Shown: positions 8,489 to 18,446, counted from the first letter of the stretch. The stretch is 52,261 nucleotides of DNA from Alphaproteobacteria bacterium (GCA_015062345.1 SUUV01000008.1:1-52261); one strand, 5' to 3'. The notes: generated by a model from the letters alone, not told the origin. Numbers and translations are program-made.

Positions 8489-9127
8489 ATGATGATTTTA
8501 AATACATTACAACCTTACACCTGCAAAATTGCCAATTATGTTTATCATCATGCGCAAAATTTTGCCAAGTTTATCGTCAAACACAACATTACAGCCAATG
8601 CCATAACTTTTTGCGGATTGATATTTGCCGTCTTGGGGCTCAATTTTTTGGCTCTTGAATACTATGCTTTGGCTTTTTTAACCCTGATATTAAACCGCAT
8701 ATGCGATATCTTGGACGGTATGTGCGCAAGATTAAAAAAAATAACTCCGTTTGGCATATTTTTTGACATTTCGGCCGATTATACTTCTTTTGCTTTATAT
8801 CTGTGGGGTTTTACTTTGGCAAATCCGGAACATAATGCCAAAGCCGGAATTTTTATGCTTGTATGCCTTATAATATCGGCAGTTGTTTTGTTGTCTTATG
8901 CCCTCATTTCCAAACAAGATTATAAAAAACTTAATCAATCAAGCATAAAAATGTGCCTTTGGGGAAATCTTCAAAACTTTGATACCTTTATTGCGTTAGT
9001 CTTAATGTGCTTGTTTAATGCATATTTTATGCAAATTGCCACATTTTTTGGTTTACTATCGCTCGGAAAATCTTTAATAATAGCAAGTAAGGCATATTAT
9101 GCTTTGGAAATTAATGCTGAAAGCTAA
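8489..9127 (+). CDS. CDP-alcohol phosphatidyltransferase family membrane enzyme
   Basis: 212 residues with about five or six transmembrane helices. The family signature D-x2-DG-x2-AR-x8-G-x3-D-x3-D is complete in DILDGMCARL, then TPFGIFFDISAD. These enzymes swap CMP of a CDP-alcohol for another alcohol in phospholipid synthesis. The start has two adjacent ATGs (8489 and 8492) behind an AAGGAGA site. It is the second gene of a plus-strand run, followed 8 bp later by dsbD. The exact substrate cannot be read from the sequence; an APH/choline-kinase-like gene two genes downstream makes a choline- or ethanolamine-type head group one possibility (inference). Confidence 0.85.
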   Translation: MMILNTLQPYTCKIANYVYHHAQNFAKFIVKHNITANAITFCGLIFAVLGLNFLALEYYALAFLTLILNRICDILDGMCARLKKITPFGIFFDISADYTSFALYLWGFTLANPEHNAKAGIFMLVCLIISAVVLLSYALISKQDYKKLNQSSIKMCLWGNLQNFDTFIALVLMCLFNAYFMQIATFFGLLSLGKSLIIASKAYYALEINAES

Positions 9128-9135
9128 AGATAAAT

Positions 9136-10938
9136 ATGAAAACACTTAAATTTTTGTTATGGTTCTTAACCACTCTGTTTTACGGCAGTTTTTGCTTTGC
9201 CGGCAATGCGCAAAATTGGCACAATGACAAGCTGAATATTCAAGTATATTCGCAAAAAATTTCCGATACAAAAATAAATTCGCTAATAAAAATCAGCTTA
9301 AAAAACGGATGGTTTATCTCGTGGGATAACCCCGGAGATGCTGGCTCTGCTACCGATTTTGAGTGGAACACTCCGAGTGTTAAAATTAAGCAAACCATTC
9401 CGCAAAAAGTTGTATATGACAACATTGTTGGACAATATGGCTATAATGATACCGCTTATTATTTGTTTGAAAACAGCCTTAATGATAACAAGTTGCAAGT
9501 TAACATATCTTGGGAAGCTTGCAAGCAAGAGTGCATAAAAGAAAACACCATCATTGATATTGATACAAACAAAACTTCTTACGCTCAATATAACAAAGCT
9601 CTTACCGATGCAAAACAAACATTTTTGCCTGAAAAAATCATCAATGCCGAAATGCTCCTCAGATATGAAAACACCGAGCCGATTGTTGATATTTTTATTG
9701 ACGATACCGATGTTGTTTCCGATACCGATTTGATACACTTTGCACCCTATCAAAAATCTTTAATATATGTTGCCGATGAGCAAACTGTCAGCAAAAAATC
9801 AAACCAAACCGTTTTATCATTAAAACTTATCAAGCCTGTAATGCCCTCAAAAGGCGGACTTTTATTTATTAACGATAAGGCTTATAAGGTTAACCTTATG
9901 CCTAAAATTGATAATGTTGATTTTATATCAGGGCTATATATCTTTATTTTAGCGTTTTTGGGCGGAATAATCTTAAATTTTATGCCCTGTGTTTTTCCGG
10001 TTTTGAGCTTAAAAATTTTGAGTTCAAATTTTAAACAACGCAACATTAAAGGCGCTGTTTTATATTTTATCGGCGTTATATTAAGTTTTTTAAGCTTAGC
10101 CGCCATTTTATTTGTTTTAAGAAAAACCGGAACAGCCATCGGCTGGGGTTTTCAGCTTCAATCTCCGATTTTTGTTATAATTTTGATATTTATATTTATA
10201 ACCTTGTTGCTGATGTTGTTCGACATTATCAAAATCAGCCCGAAATTATTAAATTGGGTTAACCGAAAATCTGCCCTAAATTCGTTTATGTCCGGTTTTT
10301 TTGCCGTTTTGGTTGCATCTCCCTGTACCGGACCGTTTTTGGGTGCTGTTCTGGGCTACACTCTTACTCAATCGCCATCGCTATATTTTTTAATTTTTGT
10401 AAGTTTGGGCATTGGTTATGCTCTGCCGTTTACATTGTTAGAAATTTTTCCTAAAACCGTTGCTAAAATTCTGCCCAAATCCGGCAATTGGATGAACAAA
10501 CTTAAATATATTCTGTCGATTCCGCTTTTTTTAACTCTTATCTGGCTTGGCTGGATATTGTTTAATCAGCTCAAAAGCAGTTCAATAAATGATGAAACAT
10601 CAGCATTTGAACCCTACAACGAAAATCAAATCATCAGCCTTATAAACTCAGGAAAACCGGTGTTTATAGAATATACCGCCAAATGGTGCTTAACCTGTTT
10701 ATTAAACGAAAAAACGGTCTTAAACACCAAAGAGTTTCAACAATTGGCTCAACAAAACAACATACACTTGTTTAAGGCCGATTGGACAGAGCAAGATGAT
10801 ACCATCGGACAATCTATTAAATCGTACTCCAGAAACAGTGTGCCTTTGTATGTTTATTATCCGCCGAATAATCAAAATTATGTATTATTGCCGCAAATAT
10901 TAAATTTTGATGTTGTAAAATCTGTTTTAAATCGGTAA
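9136..10938 (+). CDS. dsbD: Thiol:disulfide interchange protein DsbD
   Basis: 600 residues in three parts. A signal peptide ending in CFAGNAQ leads into a periplasmic beta domain (about 25-260) with WEACKQECI. A membrane core (about 262-475) carries the redox cysteines in FMPCVFPVLSLKIL and ASPCTGPFLGAVLGY. A C-terminal thioredoxin domain has WCLTC (Cys518 and Cys521). DsbD carries electrons from cytoplasmic thioredoxin across the membrane to keep periplasmic isomerases and other acceptors reduced. It is translationally close to the gene before it. The many secreted Cys proteins in this window (the cassette family and the 1033-residue Cys-rich protein) are plausible clients of the wider pathway. 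Confidence 0.93.
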   Translation: MKTLKFLLWFLTTLFYGSFCFAGNAQNWHNDKLNIQVYSQKISDTKINSLIKISLKNGWFISWDNPGDAGSATDFEWNTPSVKIKQTIPQKVVYDNIVGQYGYNDTAYYLFENSLNDNKLQVNISWEACKQECIKENTIIDIDTNKTSYAQYNKALTDAKQTFLPEKIINAEMLLRYENTEPIVDIFIDDTDVVSDTDLIHFAPYQKSLIYVADEQTVSKKSNQTVLSLKLIKPVMPSKGGLLFINDKAYKVNLMPKIDNVDFISGLYIFILAFLGGIILNFMPCVFPVLSLKILSSNFKQRNIKGAVLYFIGVILSFLSLAAILFVLRKTGTAIGWGFQLQSPIFVIILIFIFITLLLMLFDIIKISPKLLNWVNRKSALNSFMSGFFAVLVASPCTGPFLGAVLGYTLTQSPSLYFLIFVSLGIGYALPFTLLEIFPKTVAKILPKSGNWMNKLKYILSIPLFLTLIWLGWILFNQLKSSSINDETSAFEPYNENQIISLINSGKPVFIEYTAKWCLTCLLNEKTVLNTKEFQQLAQQNNIHLFKADWTEQDDTIGQSIKSYSRNSVPLYVYYPPNNQNYVLLPQILNFDVVKSVLNR

Positions 10939-10983
10939 ACTGTTTAACAGTAATTTTTTGGTGATAAATAATAAAGGCCGATA

Positions 10984-11919
10984 ATGCAAATAAACATAAA
11001 AAAATTTAAACAGTTTTTAGAACAAAATGTATTTTTTAATGATGTAAAAAGCCTAAAACACATAAATCGTGGCGGTACATCTTGCAATTTTGTTTTAACT
11101 TCCACGGATACAAAATATTTGCTTAAAGCCATAAACAAACAACAGTTTTCAAGAGTTATAAAGTTGTGCAACATATTGCAAGCCCTTGAAAAAGAACACA
11201 ACATTTATTCTCCGCATCTTATAAAATTTCAAAATAAGCCATATTTTGAGTATGACCAATGGCTTATTTTGATTATTGAGTTTATTGATGGCAAAAAACT
11301 CAGTGCAAAACAAATTGACAATCAACTTATTGATAAAATTTTTTCTTCATACCAAAACATTAAAAACTTAAATTTTGATACATCTGAAAAAAGATGTATT
11401 AAAAATATTTATGCGGAAAATAAAGATATGCTGGATAAGTTTTTGTTTGAAAATAAAAATTTCATAAAACGCAAAATCTTACAATCGGTTTATACCTTAA
11501 ATGAAAAATTAAACAATAAAACAATGCCGGAAAAAGCTTTGCAAATTATTCATGGTGATGCCAGTTTAAATAATTGCTTAAAAGACGCAAACAATCAAAT
11601 TGCACTGCTGGATTTTGAGCTGATAAGGTTAGGCTATCCGGTGGAAGATTGGGCAGAATTTTTAATTTCGAGTTTGTTTCAACATCAAATTTATTTCTTT
11701 TCTACCAAAAAACTTAAAAATCTGATTTTGCATTGCAACAAATTGTTTTTGTTTGAAAAATCCGATTGGCAATATGGCATAGATTTATATTTTTTAAATC
11801 TTATCAACAAGCGCTTGAAATCTAAAAAGCTGTTCAAATCCATACGCAAAGCGTGGCTGTTTAGCTTAAACAACAAAAAATATCAAGTCATTACCGATTT
11901 GATAAATTCAATTTATTAA
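10984..11919 (+). CDS. APH/choline-kinase-like phosphotransferase
   Basis: 311 residues. The N-lobe has GGTSCNFVLTSTDTKYLLKA, with the likely ATP Lys. The catalytic loop is HGDASLNNC (His190, Asp192, Asn196/197) and the metal site is LLDFELI (Asp210), the order seen in aminoglycoside and choline/ethanolamine kinases. LIIEFIDGKKL is the hinge. No signal peptide. Its 3' end overlaps the convergent MATE gene by four bases. Co-orientation with a CDP-alcohol phosphatidyltransferase favours a small-molecule or lipid head-group kinase over antibiotic resistance, but this is not proven. Base composition is especially AT-rich, with many AAA/AAT codons. Confidence 0.75.
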   Translation: MQINIKKFKQFLEQNVFFNDVKSLKHINRGGTSCNFVLTSTDTKYLLKAINKQQFSRVIKLCNILQALEKEHNIYSPHLIKFQNKPYFEYDQWLILIIEFIDGKKLSAKQIDNQLIDKIFSSYQNIKNLNFDTSEKRCIKNIYAENKDMLDKFLFENKNFIKRKILQSVYTLNEKLNNKTMPEKALQIIHGDASLNNCLKDANNQIALLDFELIRLGYPVEDWAEFLISSLFQHQIYFFSTKKLKNLILHCNKLFLFEKSDWQYGIDLYFLNLINKRLKSKKLFKSIRKAWLFSLNNKKYQVITDLINSIY

Positions 11920-13241
11920 ACTTGTTTATTGCACCACTTATAAGATATAAAATACCGATACGAAAAAAACAAAATCGTCAAATTGTAAACCCAATCGGCG
12001 CCCCAACAAATCGGCAATGAGAGTTTTAGGCGCATCACTACGATACATACATATAAAAGATATGTAATCATGGCATAAAATTCAATTTTCATTGCATATT
12101 GCGTGTTTCCGGTACCTGATACCGCATTAAAAATTATCCAAGCCGGAATAAACGAAATAAAACCGCCCAACATAACCAGATATGTCACAACCGATTGATT
12201 GATAAGCGATACATTGTCAGTGTAAATTCGTAAAAACGGATAATATCCCAAGCTCATCAAACAAAGCAACGGCGCCATGATATAAGCGCATAATTTTAAC
12301 ACTTTTACACATGCTTTGATAACCTCATCGGTTTTATCTTCGCCAATCAAATTTGCCGTAATTGAGCTTATGGCGGCTGCCAGCGCATTTACCACAACAA
12401 AAGGAAAAGACGACAAACTTCTTACAATGTTAGAAATTGCAAGCTCTCTTTCACCTAGGTGCTCAATGGCAATAAAAAACAAAAACCAAGTCGAAAGCGA
12501 AATAAATTGCTGTAACATTGTCCAAACGGAAACTGATAAAATAGATTTTAACAAAGCAAAATTTTTGTAAACAAACTGCGTAAAACCATATTTTTTCAGT
12601 TCAACCCAAAAAATAAAATATATCACATAGGCTATTACGGCAATTGTTTCAGCCAAAACCGATGCTATGGCCGCACCCGAAATTCCAAGTTCCGGAGCCC
12701 CGAATTTGCCAAAAATAAGCATATAGTTTAAGACAACATTTGTTAAAACCATTATAACCGATACAATACTTAAAACATATGTTTTGGTTATGCTGACAAA
12801 GAAACCTCTGGCCATAATAATAAGTGAGGCCGGCACAAGCCCCCATATACGCCAATTTGTATACTTTATCGTATCCTGATAGATATCCTTGCTTTCAATT
12901 AACAAATTTAATAAATCCGGAGTAAAAAAATATGACAATGCGGCAAATACCAAACCTAACAATATCAAAAATGTACAACCCTGATAAAAAACCTGACCGA
13001 TTTTTTCATAATTTTGCTCACCGTTTCGGCGCGCCATAATAATTTGCGCCCCTATACTAAAACCGAATGCAACCATAAATATGGTAAAAAAATATGTTGA
13101 ACCCAACGCCGAAGCGCCAAGCTCTACCTCACCTAACCGTCCCAAAAAAATGATATCGGTAATACCTATCAGTTGTTGCATCAACATACTGATAAGTATG
13201 GGATAACTCATCTTGAAAATATTTTTATAATCTATTTGCAT
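11916..13241 (-). CDS. MATE family efflux transporter
   Basis: 441 residues with about twelve transmembrane helices. The start MSYPILISMLMQQLIGITDI is typical of MATE exporters, and the halves repeat the same pattern (IGAQIIMARRNGEQ in the first half; ALAAAISSITANLIGE in the second). These proteins export cationic drugs or metabolites using Na+ or H+ gradients. Substrate unknown. The stop overlaps that of the convergent kinase gene. It is followed upstream on the same strand by the histidine kinase 46 bp away. Confidence 0.92.
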   Translation of the reverse strand: MQIDYKNIFKMSYPILISMLMQQLIGITDIIFLGRLGEVELGASALGSTYFFTIFMVAFGFSIGAQIIMARRNGEQNYEKIGQVFYQGCTFLILLGLVFAALSYFFTPDLLNLLIESKDIYQDTIKYTNWRIWGLVPASLIIMARGFFVSITKTYVLSIVSVIMVLTNVVLNYMLIFGKFGAPELGISGAAIASVLAETIAVIAYVIYFIFWVELKKYGFTQFVYKNFALLKSILSVSVWTMLQQFISLSTWFLFFIAIEHLGERELAISNIVRSLSSFPFVVVNALAAAISSITANLIGEDKTDEVIKACVKVLKLCAYIMAPLLCLMSLGYYPFLRIYTDNVSLINQSVVTYLVMLGGFISFIPAWIIFNAVSGTGNTQYAMKIEFYAMITYLLYVCIVVMRLKLSLPICWGADWVYNLTILFFSYRYFISYKWCNKQV

Positions 13242-13287
13242 AACAACGAGAAATTAACTCATCAAAACCCGTTTTTCAAGCTCAATT

Positions 13288-14706
13288 TTACTTTATAGGC
13301 AAGTAAACCGTAAAAGTCGTACCGTCATAATTGCTTGAAGTAACCGTCAAATTGCCTCTGTGGCGCAAAATAATTTGTTTGGCAATCGACAAGCCCAATC
13401 CCGTACCCTTAATGTTCATATTTTTATGTTCTTGCAAACGATAAAAGCGTTCGGTTAGACGAGATAAATCTTCCGGACTGATTTTCGGCCCCTTATTATT
13501 CACCGAAATTGCCACCGCTTTGCCGTCTGCTACCGTAAATGCTTTTGAAGACGGAATATTTTTCACAAGTTTAACCCCGATGGTAACATCTGATGAAGCA
13601 ACGCCATACTTTAAGGCATTGTCGGTTAAGTTTTGTATCAACTGCCTGATTTGATGTTTATCACCTAAAACAAAAGGTGTTTTATCATTTTTTTCAAGCA
13701 CGATGTGCATATTGGCTTCATCGGCTTTAAGCGATAATGAGCTTACCACATCATCAATTATATCATCAACATTAACTTCATCTTTAGGCGCATCATCTTG
13801 CGAAAGCTCAATTCTGGAAAGCGACAACAAATTTTCAATTAATGCGGACATATATTCGGCTTGGTCAGCCATAATTTTTAAGAATGTTTCTTGAGCTTGT
13901 TTATCATCTTTGGCCGAAGTTTGCAAAGTTTCGATAAACCCCGATATAACCGAAAGCGGAGTTCTGAGCTCATGGCTTGCATTGGCAACAAAGTCCGATT
14001 GCATTTTTTCAAGCTTGGTGGCTTTTGTTAAATCATAAAGCGAAATTACGGCCACTGCACGACCTTTTGAAAACCAAGGAAGTTGTTTTATATGCGCATA
14101 TATTTTCTTATTAAATGGTTCTTTGGCATAAAAAATCAGATTTTCAGACTCGGTTTCTTTTTTTAAGACCTTAGTAACCGCCTTAATAAAATTATGCGAA
14201 TCAAAAACATTTTCAATATTTTTGGTGGTAACATTTTCTCCAAGCAATTTTCTGGTTGATAAATTTGCTCCTAAGATGTTACCCGAACGGTCAATCATCA
14301 ATATCGGGTCCGGCAATGTATCCAAAACGGCAGTATCAGACATACTTTGCGCTTCCAAAGCATCAGTTTTATACACCCAAAACTTGTGCATCGAATTAAC
14401 CGCTTCGGCAATTTCTCTGGCTTCTTGCTCCGAAAATTCCAAATCAAATTCCTGATTGTTTTCGCCTTTTGAAAGATTAACAATATATTTTTTAACTTGC
14501 TCAAGTTCAGAACTTATCGGCAACAAAAAAGCAGCATTAAACACAAGTATCATAGCATAAGAAACCACCGCCCAATATGGTGTAAGCAAATCAAAAAAAG
14601 CAAGCAAAATAAACACCATTGCCGAAGGAAAAGACACTATAAGCACTCTGGTAACAAAATCAGAATTGTTTTCAATTTTAATAAATTCAAATTTTTTCCA
14701 ATTCAT
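13288..14706 (-). CDS. PhoR-like sensor histidine kinase
   Basis: 472 residues. Two close transmembrane helices (about 20-40 and 46-63) leave almost no periplasmic loop, followed by a linker and a PAS domain (LPDPILMIDRSGNILGAN, about 131-190). The HisKA box is ASHELRTPL with His245. The HATPase domain has LTDNALKYG (N box) and GTGLGLSIAKQI (G2 box). Nearly absent periplasmic sensing and a PAS domain are PhoR-like. No response regulator gene is adjacent: mutS is divergent and MATE is downstream. It is therefore an orphan in this locus. The ATG at 14706 has a GAGG site. Confidence 0.88.
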   Translation of the reverse strand: MNWKKFEFIKIENNSDFVTRVLIVSFPSAMVFILLAFFDLLTPYWAVVSYAMILVFNAAFLLPISSELEQVKKYIVNLSKGENNQEFDLEFSEQEAREIAEAVNSMHKFWVYKTDALEAQSMSDTAVLDTLPDPILMIDRSGNILGANLSTRKLLGENVTTKNIENVFDSHNFIKAVTKVLKKETESENLIFYAKEPFNKKIYAHIKQLPWFSKGRAVAVISLYDLTKATKLEKMQSDFVANASHELRTPLSVISGFIETLQTSAKDDKQAQETFLKIMADQAEYMSALIENLLSLSRIELSQDDAPKDEVNVDDIIDDVVSSLSLKADEANMHIVLEKNDKTPFVLGDKHQIRQLIQNLTDNALKYGVASSDVTIGVKLVKNIPSSKAFTVADGKAVAISVNNKGPKISPEDLSRLTERFYRLQEHKNMNIKGTGLGLSIAKQIILRHRGNLTVTSSNYDGTTFTVYLPIK

Positions 14707-14807
14707 AAAAACCTCGTATAAAATACAAAAAGAAATAGACTTTGAGATAAAATATTTTATAATGTAACAAGTTTAAAATCAATTAATTTGACTGAAAGAA
14801 AATAACC

Positions 14808-17495
14808 GTGACTAAAGATGATGCAACTCCCTCCACAAGACAATATTTGGATATAAAAAGCCAATATGAAGAATATTTGTTGTTTTACCGTGTAGGTGAT
14901 TTTTATGAATTGTTCTTTGATGATGCCATTAAAGCCTCAAATGCATTAAGCATTCAGCTTACCAAAAAAGGCTCATATAAAGGCGAGCCGATTCCGATGT
15001 GCGGAGTTCCTCATCATGCGTATGAAAACTATTTAACAAGCCTGATTAAACAAGGCTATAAAGTTGCCATTTGCGAACAAACCGAAACTCCCGAAGAAGC
15101 AAAAAAGCGCGGCGGTTCAAAGGCTTTGGTTAATCGTGAAGTAATAAGGTTGGTTACCTCCGGCACATTAACCGAAGATGCTTTGCTTGATGTATGCCAA
15201 AACAACTATCTTTTGAGTTGTTTTCAAACTGAAAAAGAGTTTGGTTTTGCGTGGGTAGATTTATCAACGGGAGATTTTTACACTCGTAACACAACTTTTG
15301 ATGTCGGTGAACAAGCCGAAGTTCTACGCAATTTTTTAGCATATATTGATGCCGGAGAAATTATTGTTTCCGATGTTGCTTTTCGTGATTCGAGCATTTT
15401 TAACATATTAAGACACTACAAAGACAAGCTGACGGTTTTGCCTCAAGCCCGATTCAATTCCATCAACGCACAAAAAATGCTTGAAAAATTTTATAACATT
15501 CAGACCATTGATGCCTTCGGTTCGTTTACCAAAACCGAAATTATTTCAGCCGGAATTGTTCTTGATTATATCGAAACAACACAAAAAGGCAAACTTCCTC
15601 AACTAAAACATCCCGTTAAATATACGCAAAATCAGTTTTTGGAAATAGATGCCTCAACACGGCAAAATCTGGAACTTACAGATGCAAACAACAAAGAAAA
15701 AAAATCCACATTGTTAGGCAACATAAATCGTACGATAACCGCGTGCGGTTCTCGTTTGTTAAATAATTATCTCAAAAATCCCTCGCTCGACATCAAGATA
15801 ATCAATCAACGGCTTGATTTAATTGAGTTTTTTATTCGCGCTCCCGAAATCAGAAAAAAACTCCGAGAATGCTTAAGACAAGTATCCGACATTGAAAAAA
15901 TCATTGCCAGAATGAGCTTAAATCGTTGTCCGCCGACCGAGTTGTTTCAACTCGGAGAGACTTTGTCGTTTGTTCCGAAAATCCGAAATTTGATATATAA
16001 CATCGGCACATATAATTTGAGTTTGGAACAAATTCCCGTTGAACTTGATAAAAAACTTAAAAGTATGGCTGATTTTAGTGCTTTAGTAACCGAAATCGGT
16101 GATGCGTTAAAAGAATATAAAGAGTTACCGAACAAAACCAATACAGGTAATTTTATCCGTTCCGGATACAATGCCCGACTTGATCAATTGCAAGAATATA
16201 CATTCAATCAGCGAAGCGCCATTGAAAAACTGGAAAAAAAATATTGTGATGAAACGGGTATATCAAATTTAAAAATTCGCAACACCAGTATCTTGGGCTA
16301 TTTCATTGAAGTACCGACCAAAATGGCCAAAGAAATGATACAACTTCCGCAATTTATACATCGCCAATCGGTGTTAAGCGGAGCTCGTTTTACCACCGTC
16401 GAGTTAAATGAAATGGAGCAAGAGTTAAACAGTGCCGGCGATAAAGCCTTGGCTTTAGAGTTTAGTATATATGACAACTTGATAGACCAAGCCTTATGTG
16501 CAACATCTGATATGTACAATGTTGCTACCATTTTTGCCGAATTAGATGTTGCATCATCGCTTGCCGACTTGGCCATAGAAAAAAAATATTGCCGTCCCAT
16601 AGTTGATGATTCGTTAGATTTTATCATCAAAGACGGAAAGCATCCGGTTGTTGAAAGTGCCATAGAAAAAGCCCACGACGGCACATTTGTCGGCAACGAT
16701 TGCAGCCTTAACGGCATTGATAACCGCATATGGCTTATAACCGGCCCGAATATGGCCGGAAAATCGACATTTTTGCGTCAAAATGCAATTATCGCCATTT
16801 TAGCACAAATCGGCTCATATGTTCCATGTTCCTATGCCAAAATCGGCCTAATCGATAAAATATTTTCCCGTGTCGGCGCATCAGATGACTTATCACGAGG
16901 ACGGTCAACATTTATGGTTGAAATGGTTGAAACGGCTTCCATTTTAAATCAGGCAACCGAGCGTTCGTTTGTCATATTAGATGAAATCGGCAGAGGAACG
17001 GCAACTTACGACGGCTTATCCATTGCATGGTCCGTAATTGAACACTTGCACGAAGTAAACAAATGTCGTGCATTGTTTGCCACCCACTATCACGAATTGA
17101 CCGTTTTATCAAACAAACTCACAAAATTAAGCCTACACTGTATGAAAATAAAAGAATTTAACGGCAATGTCATCTTTTTGCATCAGGTAATTGACGGTGC
17201 CGCCGACCGTTCATACGGTATCCATGTAGCCAAACTTGCCGGAATCCCTCAAGTGGTAATTGCCCGAGCCGAGCAAATTTTGCAATCATTAGAGCAAAAT
17301 CCGAACAAAACAACCATCAGCGACATTGAAAATGATTTACCGTTGTTTTCGGTGTTGAAAAAAGAACACAAAAAGCATGAAGAAACTGCCAAACCAAGCC
17401 CCGCTCTTGAGTTGTTAAAACAAATCAATCCGGACAGTTTGACACCGCGTGAAGCACTTGATAAAATTTATGAATTAAAAAAACTTGCGGACTAA
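14808..17495 (+). CDS. mutS: DNA mismatch repair protein MutS
   Basis: 895 residues, full length. The mismatch-reading F-x-E motif is in GDFYELFF (Phe32, Glu34). The core and clamp domains are intact, and the ATPase has Walker A GPNMAGKSTFLRQ (from about residue 646), RVGASDDLSRGRSTFMVEM, Walker B SFVILDEIGRGTATYDGLS and the downstream ATHYHEL. The C-terminal helix-turn-helix region ends LTPREALDKIYELKKL. The start is a GTG at 14808. MutS binds mismatches and recruits MutL. Homopolymer slippage is normally corrected by this system, which matters for the A-tract promoters in the window. Confidence 0.98.
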   Translation: MTKDDATPSTRQYLDIKSQYEEYLLFYRVGDFYELFFDDAIKASNALSIQLTKKGSYKGEPIPMCGVPHHAYENYLTSLIKQGYKVAICEQTETPEEAKKRGGSKALVNREVIRLVTSGTLTEDALLDVCQNNYLLSCFQTEKEFGFAWVDLSTGDFYTRNTTFDVGEQAEVLRNFLAYIDAGEIIVSDVAFRDSSIFNILRHYKDKLTVLPQARFNSINAQKMLEKFYNIQTIDAFGSFTKTEIISAGIVLDYIETTQKGKLPQLKHPVKYTQNQFLEIDASTRQNLELTDANNKEKKSTLLGNINRTITACGSRLLNNYLKNPSLDIKIINQRLDLIEFFIRAPEIRKKLRECLRQVSDIEKIIARMSLNRCPPTELFQLGETLSFVPKIRNLIYNIGTYNLSLEQIPVELDKKLKSMADFSALVTEIGDALKEYKELPNKTNTGNFIRSGYNARLDQLQEYTFNQRSAIEKLEKKYCDETGISNLKIRNTSILGYFIEVPTKMAKEMIQLPQFIHRQSVLSGARFTTVELNEMEQELNSAGDKALALEFSIYDNLIDQALCATSDMYNVATIFAELDVASSLADLAIEKKYCRPIVDDSLDFIIKDGKHPVVESAIEKAHDGTFVGNDCSLNGIDNRIWLITGPNMAGKSTFLRQNAIIAILAQIGSYVPCSYAKIGLIDKIFSRVGASDDLSRGRSTFMVEMVETASILNQATERSFVILDEIGRGTATYDGLSIAWSVIEHLHEVNKCRALFATHYHELTVLSNKLTKLSLHCMKIKEFNGNVIFLHQVIDGAADRSYGIHVAKLAGIPQVVIARAEQILQSLEQNPNKTTISDIENDLPLFSVLKKEHKKHEETAKPSPALELLKQINPDSLTPREALDKIYELKKLAD

Positions 17496-17510
17496 CGAAC
17501 GGATAAAAAA

Positions 17511-18206
17511 TTATCTGGCTTTTCCGAACAGCATTTCCGTAATTTTTTTGAGTTCTTCGTTTTTGTTTTTCTTGATGTCATTGGTATTAACAATTTTGAA
17601 GTCTTTTCGGGTTTTTCTGTTTTCGAGAGCTTTTTCAACCCATTTCGGATATTTATAGAATACTTTAAAATTGTATTTATCCATCAAAAAAATCAGCCTA
17701 TACGGTTCAGGCCCCGAATTATCAAAAATGGCAGCCATATCACTTCTGGCCAGCATATCCGGAAAATTTTTAATCACTCTGGGATATCTGCGCTCAATAT
17801 CATCAGCCGGAACAGAATGTCCGCCCTCATTTATTCTTTTTTGTACACGAAGATGCGACAATTCAACTCTGGAAAGCCCGATAAACACCGTCGCCACTTT
17901 GTAACCTTGTGCCCGTGCTCTATCCATAATTTTTAGATGAGACAATCCGGCAGAAGTTGTTTCATACACAAAACTTTTGTTTTCTTGCAAATTTTTATCA
18001 ATATTGTTGCGTACCATACGACCGGCCTGTATAAAAAAGTCTTCCGGATTACCTCTACCGGCCAACTCTTTGGCATATTCATCTAAATTGATATACTCGG
18101 CATTTTTAAACAACGGATCTGTTCGTAAAATGTTATTATAAAAAGTAGACTTACCGGCACCGTTCGGTCCGGCAAGTACAACAAGCCAATTTTGTTTCTT
18201 GCTCAT
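17511..18206 (-). CDS. Zeta-toxin-like P-loop kinase
   Basis: 231 residues. Walker A is AGPNGAGKSTFYNN near residue 13, followed by NLDEYAKEL, NKSFVYETTSAG and GYKVATVFIGL, the pattern of the COG4185 / zeta-toxin kinase family. A lid-like RxxRxxGGHSVP segment (QKRINEGGHSVPADDIERRY) is present. Zeta toxins phosphorylate UDP-N-acetylglucosamine and are held by an epsilon antitoxin; chromosomal relatives vary in role. The ATG overlaps the stop of a small upstream gene by four bases, so the two are translationally coupled. Toxin-antitoxin is a reasonable reading but activity is unproven. Confidence 0.8.
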   Translation of the reverse strand: MSKKQNWLVVLAGPNGAGKSTFYNNILRTDPLFKNAEYINLDEYAKELAGRGNPEDFFIQAGRMVRNNIDKNLQENKSFVYETTSAGLSHLKIMDRARAQGYKVATVFIGLSRVELSHLRVQKRINEGGHSVPADDIERRYPRVIKNFPDMLARSDMAAIFDNSGPEPYRLIFLMDKYNFKVFYKYPKWVEKALENRKTRKDFKIVNTNDIKKNKNEELKKITEMLFGKAR

Positions 18207-18382
18207 TTAAGCCTCTCAATCAAAACTTCCCTATGCTTTTCATCAAGCCTTATTTCCCACTTTTCACCGGATTCTAACTCTTTAATTAACTTACCGTTTT
18301 CTTCATAATAGTGAGGAAAAGGAATTTTTCCCATATTTTGAGAATTAAGTCTGGCAAATTTTCGTTTCAAATATTCCATCAT
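18203..18382 (-). CDS. Small partner of the zeta-like kinase (possible antitoxin)
   Basis: 59 residues from the tandem ATGs at 18382/18379 (MMEYLKRKFARL). A longer frame back to a TTG at 18439 is possible but has no start support. The protein is charged, with ENGKLIKELESGEKWEIRLD and the C-terminal REVLIERLK. It overlaps the kinase gene by four bases. I do not recognise a family. Size, position and coupling fit an antitoxin or regulatory partner; this is inference from context. Confidence 0.55.
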   Translation of the reverse strand: MMEYLKRKFARLNSQNMGKIPFPHYYEENGKLIKELESGEKWEIRLDEKHREVLIERLK

Positions 18383-18446
18383 TTCTACAACACCTATAAA
18401 AAACACTTTTTGTATAACACATTTTTCGCATACTTTCAATCAGTTT

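Noticed and set aside
10984..11919. Aminoglycoside resistance gene
   Set aside because: Only general APH-fold motifs are present; chromosomal context and low specificity favour a metabolic kinase.
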